From: Pampus argenteus
Lineage: Eukaryota > Chordata > Actinopteri > Scombriformes > Stromateidae
NCBI GenBank assembly: GCA_036937835.1
Contig: CM072876.1
Location: 17,575,001-17,639,000, forward strand
Direction of reading: 5' to 3'
DNA: 64,000 nt
The position numbers and the translations under genes were made by a program. Under the pieces are notes generated by a model. That model was not told the DNA's origin. It worked only from the letters and a program-made list of their open reading frames with translations, and did not search any database. Below, piece after piece: positions 44,501 through 54,004 of this stretch (the first letter of the stretch is position 1; each line of letters begins with the position of its first letter).

Positions 44501-44700
44501 ATTGTTCCTTACTGAAACAAAAACATGTTCTTGACGACAATATACCATCCTTAACGTTAGTTATCTGACTTTTTAGAAACGTTAGCAGTTAATAATAGCA
44601 TTAGGTAGCTTCTAACTTCTACCGGCCATTGGCTCAAAACTCACCTCGCAATAAGCGGACGGACTCGAACGCAGACTTTAACGGCGGACTCTTCTGTCAT
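19539..44700 (-). CDS. cenpe: Centromere-associated kinesin CENP-E
   Basis: A 58-exon model closes in frame at 8262 nt, about 2753 residues (human CENP-E is about 2700). CENP-E is a plus-end-directed kinesin-7 that captures microtubules at kinetochores and aligns chromosomes. Seen here: N-terminal motor with VCVRVRPL, P-loop GQTSSGKT (about 92-99), switch I NQRSSRSHT (about 200-208), switch II DLAGSE (about 245-250) and the [21 protein letters not shown] block; a neck and hinge; more than 2000 residues of heptad-type coiled coil; a basic, proline-rich tail with AKWKSRAIKLK and several SPKK/TPKK-like sites; and a C-terminal MCKQQ. Exons of the coiled coil are duplicated (see separate entries). 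The start codon (44698-44700) precedes the motor with only seven residues. It is head to head with ddx51. No frameshift or stop was found, so the gene looks functional. Confidence 0.96.
27267..27300. repeat. Poly(A) run
   Basis: About 30 A residues in a cenpe intron. Comparable A runs lie at about 23535-23554 and 32480-32508. On the cenpe (minus) sense strand these are poly(T). Confidence 0.9.
27344..28355 (-). repeat. cenpe: Tandem exon triplication in cenpe, 389-bp period
   Basis: Exons 28122-28355, 27733-27966 and 27344-27577 are each 234 nt, and both starts and ends are spaced exactly 389 bp. Each encodes EEMKELQCRVTSL(S) followed by ERDQLQETLDTLRQEKNQL and AELEDKMD, 78 residues per unit. 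The intron between the first and second units and that between the second and third are the same length, and the stretch from GTGAGGGACG to CCAACACAGACC reads identically where I compared it (27590-27732 with 27979-28121). Confidence 0.95.
28880..29245 (+). mobile_element. Possible solo LTR
   Basis: A block within a cenpe intron has LTR-like layout: AATAAAA at about 29079, then CTCCCCGTTCTCCTTGCAAG, and a possible end at GAACCTGACA (29228-29237). Neither the left end nor a target duplication could be fixed, and no internal retroviral sequence is present. This is a weak call; chance resemblance is possible. Confidence 0.25.
29490..29665 (+). mobile_element. Degraded Tc1-like terminal fragment
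   Basis: 'GCTGAATGGGAGCAAATCCC', 'TGCTGTTATAGCAGCAA' and 'TTGGCCATATAGT' occur in the order found near the end of common fish Tc1-like elements (as remembered: ...GGAGCAAATCCCTGCAGC...ACTTTTGGCCATATAGTG). It is diverged and non-coding, inside a cenpe intron. Confidence 0.55.
31130..31345. mobile_element. Percomorph-type MITE (GCTAAGCTA family)
   Basis: Contains 'GGCAGAGCCAGGCTAGCTGT', 'TTTATGCTAAGCTAGGCTAA' and ends 'AAACTATTCCTTTAAAA', the arrangement of a short repeat I know as abundant in spiny-rayed fishes. Intronic in cenpe. A second diverged copy in the opposite orientation is at 63010-63200. Confidence 0.6.
31645..32255 (-). repeat. cenpe: Second copy of the cenpe duplicated exon pair
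   Basis: Exons 32022-32255 and 31645-31866 repeat the exon pair 28122-28355/27733-27966. Their starts are also 389 bp apart, and the intervening intron (31867-32021) matches 27967-28121 apart from scattered substitutions. Single related exons lie at 30211-30432 and 26370-26591. Confidence 0.92.
34006..34245. repeat. Foldback (palindromic) repeat, copy 2
   Basis: TCAAAGGAGTTAAGTTGTAA at the left is mirrored by ACAACTTAACTCCTTTGA at 34206-34223. Inner blocks (GGAGTTTGAAGA, CTTCAGTTCTAACCTG) are also inverted on the right, giving long complementary arms. Shared with 2165-2333. Lies in the cenpe intron between 33852 and 34456. Confidence 0.75.
34272..34422 (+). mobile_element. L2-type LINE 3' tail in cenpe intron
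   Basis: Inverse copy of the 15654-15955 tail: AAAGGTTTTTTGGTG..., ATCGAGGGTCTAAGGACAGA, GGCTATACAAATAAAATTT, ending in ATTTGATTT. Truncated to about 150 bp and ending 33 bp from the donor of the exon at 34456-34602. Confidence 0.85.
37514..37894. mobile_element. Tc1-like short inverted-repeat element
   Basis: The left arm has CATATGGAAAGTATTCACAG, CACTTC and CCACATTTTGTCATGTTA. The reverse complement of the right arm has CATATGGAGTATTCACAGCA, CTTC and CCACATTTCATTATGTTACA. The arms also share GCCTT(A/G)TTCCAAAATGG. The centre keeps GCAAATTTATTAAAAATAAA, typical of a Tc1-like terminal region in fish as I recall. No transposase. In a cenpe intron. Confidence 0.7.
39299..39333 (-). mobile_element. 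Rex1-like LINE tail fragment
   Basis: GAAATACTTTATTGATCCTT is the inverse of the GGGATCAATAAAGTA tail seen at 55924-55938. A 35-bp remnant that lies 32 bp from the donor of the cenpe exon at 39365-39421. Confidence 0.5.
40480..44700 (-). other. cenpe: cenpe exon map 1-13: motor domain and neck
   Basis: Exons as read: 44645-44700, 44134-44246, 43962-44051, 43744-43862, 43546-43665, 42570-42651, 42398-42465, 42248-42322, 42113-42164, 41885-41972, 41011-41140, 40804-40923, 40480-40632. Phases match at each junction. The exon ending at 40804 is followed by GC instead of GT. Repeats in these introns are modest: an AAATA-rich run at 40655-40687 and an AAAC run at about 40768-40797. Confidence 0.88.
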
Positions 44701-45300
44701 TTTCTACTTTTTGGTTGTCACTCACATAAAACTTCCAGCTAAACTAATACATTTCCATAAACAATACTAGTACACAGCTTTTATCAACGGAGGCGGGCGC
44801 ACTGTAAACGACTCAGTTTTCAATGTTCAAATTCTGCAACTTTATTTTGATTGGTGGACGTCACTAGTGGACAGATCTATATGCGCGTAGGGGTGGAGAA
44901 CGTTTAGCTTACGTTTTGGTTGCGATTATGAGTTACAACCTGTATTATAAACATTTTTTGATCTCTCACGTATGAATACATTGTTTATAAAGCGAGTTTT
45001 AGTAATTGTAGATTTTATTATGCACTGTTAGCGTCTAAAAATCAAGTTAATATGGCTGCGCCCGACTGGTGACGGAAAAAACATGCGACTGTTTGAGTGA
45101 CGCCATCAAACCTCGCCTAGCGCAGTATGGAAACACATGAGTGTTGATTTGTGTAGTTCAGTATTGGAGTTACTACTAGAGTACTAGAGAAACAAACCTG
45201 TTTTACGAGTCTAGACGGTGTTAATTGATATTAATTATTGTTGTTAATATTTTCCTAATGCAGGATAGCTAAAAATAATAAATTTCATCTTGCTGTGGGA
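44701..45300. promoter_or_regulatory. Bidirectional promoter of cenpe and ddx51
   Basis: Only 600 bp separate the two divergent start codons. On the cenpe strand a CCAAT box (ATTGG on the plus strand, 44850-44854) precedes TTTGAA (TTCAAA on the plus strand, 44826-44831) by about 20 bp. This is the order and spacing of the CCAAT/CHR pair in late cell-cycle genes bound by NF-Y and the DREAM/MuvB complex. A CRE-like GACGTCA (44858-44864) and a GC-rich GGCGGGCGC (44792-44800) also lie here. Motifs are seen; function is inferred. Confidence 0.55.
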
Positions 45301-46184
45301 ATGTCTCTGTTTCTCGTGAACAGGTAGGTTTATTTCTGTGCTCGTTTGTTCGGTTGAACATTATAAAAGTGGAAATATGAGGTTCTGAAATACTGATGGG
45401 AGTTATAATATACGATATTTGGTCATAGAAAACAAATCAGTGACATGTTTTAATTTAGACATATCACATTTGGATTTGGACGGTTATATTAAGAATGCAA
45501 TTCAAAACAAAATAGAAAAAATGTTCCTCTACTAATTTCTGCTTATGTTTTTCTGTTTGCTTTTCTACTTTTTTTCTACAAATTTTCTTCCATTTCTTCT
45601 TCCAAGCCCAGCTCATCACTGTCTGCCAGTTTCTGAGCTCTGAATGTTGTCACTGTCTGCTGAAACACACTAGTTATAAACAGACACGAACCCAGTTAGG
45701 AACATGGTATAGTTCAGCATCAGAACATTAAACATGTTCAGTAACTGAAGAATACTAATTCTGGATATGTTTTGTACTAACACATTTCTGACCAAAATAT
45801 ACTAACTGAAATGATTCTGAAAGGATCCTGATGTGTGATTGTGTGAAGAATCGGTAACATGTATTACATTATGTAATCACAGATACCTTGGTGATGAGGA
45901 CGATGGGAGCATCTCAAAGGAGTCTCGGTCTCAGGCGTTGCTGGCTAAACTGCAGCAGAAGGCAAAAGAGAAGCAGAAACAGAGTGTGACAGAGGAACAG
46001 AGACAACAGCTGGCTGAAGAACACACAAAGAATCCAGACGTCAAAAAGAAAAGAAAAGCTGACAAGTACAGCGGTCAAGAGACCCCACAACACAAAAAGA
46101 AAAAATCAGAAGCTGTGACTTTGTGTGATAACCATGATGAGCCTGTCCAGGAGAAGAAGAAGAAGAAGAAAGGTGTGTGTGTCC

Positions 46185-46239
<55 letters not shown>

Positions 46240-49200
46240 TACACAATTGGCTGAAAGGGTTTGTGATAATTCCCTGCAGGGTTTGTCACCGTTCATATTA
46301 TACATATTAATTTGTTGCAGCTGGAAGTATTTCTTAAGTACTAGTTTTATTGCATGTTGCTGTCGTTCCTTTCTTATTGTTGCTGTTGTACAACAGTTTT
46401 ACTGCTGATCTGTGTGAGCTAGGCTAAGCTAATTCCCCCTTACAGACAGGTAACAAATTAAACATGTTAGGTGTTGGACCAGAACAGCTTCACTTCACTT
46501 TAGTATTGATTCTATACACTATACTATAGTATATATAGTATAGTTCCCTTCATTTGGTGTTTTCATGATGGTGATGGTCTAACACATCAGTCTAAAATGA
46601 TAGGTGAGACCGCTCCCATCAGAATAGAAGTGTCTCATTATCAGATATGAGGATATAAAGGAACAGAACAGCTTTGTATTGATTTGCAGTGACCCTTCCC
46701 ACTAAGGGGACAAATGGATCCAAACCATGCCAGCAAAATGCCTCCCACAGCTGTATAGAGGCATCTGCATTTGTTATGTTTCTCCACTCATTTATTCAGG
46801 TTTTTTCTTTAGTTTGTCAACGGTCTGTAATCATCCGTTCTAACAAAACAAACCTAAGATGCCCTAAATGCAGCTTGAGGCAGACACAACATTAAGCATC
46901 ACCAGCTGACTAAAGACACTGAATGAAAGGGAGCACTTTGAAGGGTATTTTAATCATAGTCTACCATGTTATTTATCATGTCAGTATTTCTTGGGATTTC
47001 AGGCAGTGCAGGTAAAGAGCTTATAGACACCCATGTGACTGGAAAAGATGGTCAAGAAGACAAAGGAGGAGAGGAAGAGGCAGAAAATGACACAGCAAAA
47101 AAACCCACAGACAAGACTTCTGCCCCAGCTGGATTCACTGTTCTGGGAGGATTTGAGAGCAAAGCCATTCAAAAGGTAGAGTGATTTGTTGATGCTGCAA
47201 AAGAGAAGGTCAGGGGTCACCAGTATCACTGCAATTCCTGTTGGTGTGTGCGTTCCTCTGTTCACAGGTGCACAGAGTCCTACCTCAATGGCTGGCTCAG
47301 CCTGATATCATCCACAGAGACATTAAAAGCAACCTGGTCCCCATCTCTGACATCACAGGACTGTCTGCCCCGCTGCTGAAGAAACTACAACATAACGGAA
47401 TCCAGCACTTCTTTCCAGGTGAAGATGAGCTACAGACTGAACTGGCTGGCACAGTGAACATACACCTGAGAAATGGTAAACGTTACTAATAGTTACCGTT
47501 CTCCTTTCACAGTGCAGGGGGAGGTCATCCCGGCCATCTTGGAGAGTGCACAGCAGGGGCTGCTGATTGGACGAGGCGGGTACAAGCCCAGAGATATTTG
47601 TGTTTCTGCTCCAACTGGCAGTGGCAAGACTCTTGCATTCGTCATACCTGTCATACAGGTGAGCTGCCTGCTGTCTCTTTTATATGTATAGAGACTGTTA
47701 AATGTGTTTTAAAGACAGTGAATGTATACAGGACAACTCTCCAGACTGAATGTTGATGTTCTCTACCTTCAGGTGCTGATGGAGCGGGTGGTGTGTGAAG
47801 TCCGAGCTTTAGCTGTGTTGCCGACCAAAGAGCTTGCCCAGCAGGTGAGACTCTTTCTAAACAATCTGCAATATTAATAATAATTAATATAAAGTTCAGC
47901 ATTCAACATATTTTCCAGACATGTGCAACACACACCAAAAGCTGGACAAGCTGCACCATATGCAAATTAGATGAACTGCATCTGGGTTAATTAACATTTA
48001 AAATTAAAATTTAAAAAGTGGCAATACAAAGTTTTGTGGCCCTGATGGTAATTTGCGACAGATTTGCTTGAGACATAAACAGGAGGAGAGTCATTAATCT
48101 ACTGATGCAGAGACTAGAAGGTCTTGTCCTTCTGTGCAGGTTTGTAAAGTGTTCTCATCGTATGCTGAGGGAAGCACTTTGAAAGTGGTGATGCTGGCGG
48201 GTCAGAGGTCCTTTGCTGCAGAGCAGACTTTACTGTCAGAACACAGGTGAGTGCAAAAACCGAAGCTTGACATCAGAAAGAATGGAACACCTGCTTCTTT
48301 TACAAAGACTTTTTTAATTTTTATTGCAGAGGGGGCATGAGACGCAGTTTAGCTGACATTGTTGTGGCCACTCCAGGTCGACTGGTTGATCATATCAACA
48401 GGAATTCAGGCTTATGCCTGGATCACCTCAGGTTTCTTGTGAGTTCATAAAAACCTAAATTATATAGATATAACTTACACCACTATAACTTCAAAAACCA
48501 AATTGTTATTTGTGTACGTCTTTGCTTTATTTCCTCATCCATCCCAGATTATTGACGAGGCTGACAGGATGATTGACAGCATGCACCAGTCTTGGCTCAG
48601 TCAGGTAGTGAAGGCGGTGTACAGATCAGGAAGTGGAGCAGAGGTCATGTCCATCTTCAGGAGGACTGAGCCGGCATATGTCACAGCAGCAAGGTGAGGT
48701 AGAGAAACTGAGATTTTCCACAAATGTGTTTTTCTTAATTTTGTTTGTTTTAAAGGGTTTCAGTCAGGACACTCACATCAAGGACTTAACCCTTTATTGC
48801 AACATGCATTTTAGTTTGGCACTGTGCTCATATGATGCTCTGAAACAAATCTGAGCATCTTGACACAAACAGTTCCTGAGCTCACAGACCACCCTGATAG
48901 AGTTACACAAGCATTGATGAACATGAACACGTATTTACATCAAAATCCACATCCAAATAAATGCTAATACAGGAGGATGCTCGGGGGGGTCTGAATACAG
49001 ACTGAATAACCTCCAAATGTTTATATGGACGGACTGTGTGATGTGAGAGTGGTGGAAAGGTGTCGGACTCCATGGAGTCATGTTTTTTGTCCACCCGATG
49101 AATGTTCGATTTTCACTCTCCTTCTAGCTCAACTTTAGTTTCCACTAACTCCTGCTTTAGCTGCTCAATGCTCCACTATGTTCACCAGCTAGTGGCTAAC

Positions 49201-52200
49201 GGCTGTTTACTTACACTGGGTTTGTCGCTGCAGGACACCTGGTTGATGAGAGCAGTTTGGAGGCCGCTAACCTGAAAGATGCTAAAAAGATGCAAAGAAA
49301 AATATAGAATCTGCACACTGGTTTAATTTTTTTTCTTGTGTTTGCTGTATGTAAGGAAAATGAAAATCTTGAGATTTCAAGATTAAAATTGAAATGTTTG
49401 GTGTAAAGAATGTCATAGTTTAACAAGAAAAGATATTTTAGGGAGTAATACTGGATTGTATGAGGAAAAACTAAACTAAACCGGTCTGTCTGCTTATGTG
49501 CCAAATGAGGGATGTTGAAGACCTGCAGTTATGGTTTCACAGCTAAGCACCTTGTTATCAGAGTATTTATGATATAAACCAGTTATGGTGTGTTACTCCA
49601 GTAGAAGTAGATGTGGTTTGAAGCATGGACCTGGTTTCCTTAACCTTAATAAGGTGGTGGCCTCATTACATGAAATGAGATGATGTCTTTAAGCCCTTGC
49701 AGTGCATTAGTTTAGTAACCCCAGGTATGTCTCCTCTGCAGTCTGTCTCCTCCTCAGATGCCGCTGCAGAAGCTGCTGTTTTCTGCCACACTCACGCAGA
49801 ACCCAGAGAAGCTGCAGCAGCTGGGCCTCCACCAGCCCAGGCTGTTTAGCTCCATCCACAGCTGCTCCAGCAACCCCGCCAGCAGCCAGAACACCACATC
49901 GTCAGCCGCTGTCACCCACAAACACGACCGCTTCGACTTCCCGCAAGGACTGACGGTAAGTGCAGAGAAGTGTGGAGCTGATGATTTTCATCTATCGGAC
50001 TTGTTTCACTTTGTGAATGACTGCACCTGTATGTATTGTAGGAGTATTATGTGCCTTGTACACTGAGCAAAAAGCCTCTCCTCATCCTCCACTTCATCCT
50101 GCGCATGAAGCTCAGCCCAATCCTCTGTTTCACCAATTCCAGAGAGACTGCTCACAGGTTGGAGAAAGCATTTAATGCATTTCAACCATGTCCAAGTGTC
50201 AATAACTGTGTAGACTTCAGCACAGTTCTACTGTTGTTTCTCTCTTAGACTCTACCTGCTGGTGCAGCTCTTTGGTGGAATTCACGCTGCTGAGTTCTCC
50301 TCACGACTCTCTCCTGGTGAGAGGAAGAAGACCCTGAAGGAATTTGAACAGGGGAAGATCCAACTGTGAGTGTGTGTGTGTGTGTGTGTTGGGCAGTAAA
50401 GTATATATCTCAGTGTTCCTCAGCACAGACACATTTCACCATGGCAAGATAATCAGCATTAAAGCAATATTAATAATCAGTGTCAAGTAAAATGGTGACA
50501 ACAGAGACAAGCGAGATAAAAAAGACAGTGTCCAGAAAGTGTAGAATATACATTTACTGTCATGTTGTCTGTCATAAAATCAATGTGTAAAGTGGAAATT
50601 TCCTCCACTGGAATTTTCAAACACTGAGAATTCACTTTCCAGTGAAGTAGGAGACATCTCGTGTCCAGCAGTCAAATCTCTGAAATGTTTCTTATTCATA
50701 GAATCTAGGGAGAAGCATATCTTATGATGCAATCAAAAGCACCACAACTACTAAATGGACCTTGTATTGAGGTTGTGTTTGTCAACTGCTGTTTAAGAAT
50801 GATCCAGTAAGTCATAGTTTGTGCTAATATTGATTCTGCATTAAGTACATGTATTTTCATTTGCAGGAGCAGACGCATCATTTCAAATGTTCATAGCTGC
50901 TAATAACAGCAAGTCATAATCAAGTAGTGTATTCACAATTAGGAAAATGAATCACAGATATAATGAAGCAAATGTGAGTGTGTGTGTTTAGTACTGACTT
51001 TCCTTGGAAATTGATAAATTCATGGCACAATGACTTTAACTGACGTATCATCTGCAGGTTGATCAGCACTGATGCAGCTGCCAGAGGCATCGACATCAGT
51101 GGAGTCAAATGTGTTGTGAACTATGATGCACCACAGTACATCAGGACGTACATTCACAGGTGAGCTGCCCATCGAAATTTGGATTTATTAGGATTTATAA
51201 GGCACTGAAGCATTTGCAAAAGAAGTACCGTATTTTCCGGACTGTAAGCCGCTACTTTTTTCCCATACTTTAAACCATGCGGCTTATTCAGAGGTGCGGC
51301 TTTTCTATTAATTTTTCTTCAGCCCACTGTGTGTGTGTGTGTGTGTGCGTGTGTGTGCGTGCATGCGAACACAATTCCAATGATGCAGCTTTTAAGTTAA
51401 ATGCCTTCGATCTTGCTATCTGTGAAGGAAACAGAGCAGCTGCACGTAAGTTTGCCGTTAATGAATCTATGATGAGACGGTATGTGATGAAGATTATCTG
51501 AGGCTGTTCAACTCTGACACTGAAGAGGACGACTTCAGTGTCTTCAGTGCGCAGAAGAAATTAAGTGTCAGTGGTTTGGTGTTCATTAGTTTTAAATGCT
51601 CAGGAGGAAGATAAATAGTGACTTGTGGCTTCAGTGCATGAGAGAATGAAGCGACTTTAATAGTAGCGGCGTTGCGCTTTAACAGTGTGCAGGAGGAAAA
51701 GGTGACAGTGATTTGGTGTTTAATGGTTTTAGTACGCAGGAGGAAAAAAAATAAAGTAACTTAGTTTTAGTGCACAGGAAGAAGATGAATAAAACCATCA
51801 ATGACTTTTCTGTTTTGTTTATCATCACTTTTATTGCTGCGTTTATTGCGGCACTGTTCAGAAACAATCAGTTCAGGTATATGAATAAACACTTATGGTA
51901 CAAAATCTTTCTGTCTAAATAATTTATTTCTCAGGCTGGATATCGGCGTCTTATAGTCCGGTGCGGCTTATATGTGACTAAATATATATTTTATTCAAAT
52001 TTTAGTGGACGCGGCTTATATTTAGGTGCGCTCTATAGTCCGGAAAATACGGTAATCCTCCATCATGTCGAGTGTAGCAGCGTCCCGTTGTGCTGCGGCT
52101 GAGACTACATCCTGGTTTCTCTCTTTGTTCAGGATTGGAAGAACTGCGAGAGCAGGTAAAGCAGGCCTGGCCTTCACCTTTCTGCTCGGGGTGCAGGAGA

Positions 52201-52586
52201 AGAACTTTCTTCAGATGGTGGTGGAAGCAGGGAGCCCTGGGATCCAAAAGCAGATCATCAAACCTGAGAATCTGAAGAGTATGGAAGCCCGATATGGTCA
52301 AACACTGCAGGAGCTGGCTAATGTCATCAAGGTACCGTCTCATAAACCTTTACTGGATGTTGAGTAGTCTTTAACTTAATGGCTACACAGACTACATAGA
52401 CACATGTTAATGATGCAACTCCTGTTTTATGCATCAACTTTAAAAACATTCAGCAGAAGTTATTAGTGATATTATATTTTCTGTCTCCTGAGTTGTGAAA
52501 TGTACACAATTACTTTAATTACTGCTTGTCCACTAAAACACAGTGATGTCTGTTGTTTCTGTCTACAGGATGAAAAAGCCAAATAA
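45301..52586 (+). CDS. ddx51: ATP-dependent RNA helicase DDX51
   Basis: Sixteen coding exons: 45301-45323, 45883-46172, 47003-47175, 47268-47418, 47513-47658, 47773-47844, 48140-48246, 48330-48438, 48548-48693, 49742-49955, 50042-50157, 50249-50365, 51058-51159, 52133-52331, 52569-52586 give 660 residues (1983 nt; human 666). Correction to count: fifteen exons are listed and join in frame. DDX51 is a nucleolar DEAD-box helicase for 60S subunit maturation (yeast Dbp6 counterpart). Seen: short MSLFLVNR start matching the human N-terminus, lysine-rich nuclear-localisation tract in exon 2, APTGSGKT (about 243-250), PTKELAQQ, ATPGRLVDH, IIDEADRM (DEAD), LLFSATL, CFTNSRE, STDAAARGID and HRIGRTARAG. 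All helicase motifs are intact. Polyadenylation signal AATAAA at 52655-52660. The last large intron hosts a pogo-like element. Confidence 0.96.
46189..46240. repeat. (TA)n microsatellite in ddx51 intron 2
   Basis: About 25 TA units beginning 17 bases after the exon 2 donor, preceded by a short GT run that includes the donor itself. Confidence 0.9.
51228..52052 (+). mobile_element. Non-autonomous pogo-like element in ddx51 intron
   Basis: The ends are inverted repeats: CCGTATTTTCCGGACTGTAA at 51228 and its complement ending CCGGAAAATACGG at 52052. Both sides carry TA (51226-51227 and 52053-52054), the target duplication of Tc1/mariner/pogo transposons. Inside, 51387-51482 reads AFKLNAFDLAICEGNRAAAR then KFAVNESMMRRY, resembling the Brinker-type helix-turn-helix at the N-terminus of pogo-like transposases, and soon after a stop comes LFNSDTEEDDFSVFSAQ (51503-51553), like their acidic C-terminus. 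The catalytic DDE core is absent, so this looks like an internal-deletion derivative. Family assignment is inference. Confidence 0.75.
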
Positions 52587-54004
52587 TGGACTTGAAGCAG
52601 GACATCTGTGCCTGATGAAGATCATGTTTCACTCTTTAGTTATTTATGTTGTTCAATAAAATATAGACTCCTTGCATTATTATTAAAACATGTTTGATCA
52701 TTAAAGACAAATCTTCATTTGCTGTCTTTTACCATCAGATAGTGAGATTGTGGGAGATAAGCAGCAGTGAGAATAATACAGTGCAGACAGTCTGGAGGAC
52801 ACAACACAGCTGGACTAGATCACTGGTACGATGAGAAATCAAAAACAAATATGGGGCTGCAACGATTAGTTGATTAATCGACAAGTTGACCAACAGAATC
52901 TGCAACTATCCTGCTTATCGATTAATCGTTCATCATTTATCGAAACAAAATTTAAACATTGTTTGGTTCCAGCTTTTCCTGTGAGGATTTTCTGCTATAC
53001 TCTTTTATATGACTGTAAACTTAATCTCTTTTGGAGAAAATAAGACATGAAGATGTGATGTGACTTTTCACTGTGTTTTAACAAATTTTTATTAAAAAAA
53101 GAATTGATGGATTAATCAAATATGGAATTTTTTTTTTTTTTACTGCAGCCCTAAACGAGTACATCAAGTTAAAAATCAAAACCTTAAGAAAAGGTTGCAT
53201 TATTATAAGTAAATATAGATAAAGCCATAATTTGAAAAATAAAAAGATGTAACAGAAAATGTTTGTGTGCTCACATCTGCTGAAAACGGCGAGATGTCAG
53301 ATTAAGTCTAAGCGCTGCAAGCAGCTGAAGAAGGCAGGTCTGAGCACTGAAAGCAGTTAAAGCACCACAACAGTGTCACACTGTCCTGAACCAGTTAAGC
53401 CTTTGTCTCGTCAATATGAATTGATCCACTGTAACTGAATCTGTATCAATATACAGCGGTGTCAAAGCCTGAGCCAATAGAATAGTCCTTTCACACAGCA
53501 GATTGTTTGACTCACCACAGAAAAACACAGGTGTAAATACTGTTCTAGTCTAAATGTGTTGCAAAAAAAGGACTATTCTACTAATTATAGCTGGAATAAG
53601 TGGAAACACCTGTGCGACTGTATCTGCACTGCATCATTATAATACAATACCATGACAATGACAAAAAAGCGATTATGGTGAGTGTGACTGAGAACCAAAC
53701 TCAAGAAGTTTTTCTGCAAGTTGAATTTGTATATTAAAATAAATATAGAAACACAATCTAAAACACTATTATATGCTTTGGAACAGTGGATACGCCTTTT
53801 AATGCTATTAAATGCCATTTTAGCATCACACAGGTGACACAAAACAACAGGCTTCTGTCCAGTGAAATTATTGTCTTTATTAAACCTGAAGCACTGACTT
53901 TGCTGCTGGAGATCTGGTCCATGGTGATGCCACAACGGCTCAAACTCCAACTTGTCTTGTCACGTGTTCTTGTTTTCAGTCCACTCTGTCTTCACGCTCT
54001 GCCA
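52587..54004. other. ddx51 3' flank and smim8 3' UTR
   Basis: Contains the ddx51 polyadenylation signal (52655-52660), a near-complete GGGCTGCA-type MITE (52853-53151), otherwise unassigned AT-rich sequence, and a minus-strand AATAAA for smim8 (TTTATT on the plus strand, 53876-53881, about 125 bases after its stop). ORFs here overlap no recognisable domain. Confidence 0.6.
52853..53151. mobile_element. GGGCTGCA...TGCAGCCC MITE, near-complete
   Basis: Begins GGGCTGCAACGATTAGTTGA and ends ACTGCAGCCC, so the outer bases are inverted repeats; a second internal inversion joins GATTAATCGACAAGTTGAC and the ATTAATC near 53110. No ORF. Diverged copies are at about 1763-1945, 3655-3850, 9135-9330, 14345-14545 and 23005-23130. 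This family is widespread in percomorph fishes as I know it. Confidence 0.7.

Noticed and set aside
45839..46408. 189-codon ORF read as one exon of ddx51
   Set aside because: Only 45883-46172 is exon; the remainder reads through the donor into the TA microsatellite.
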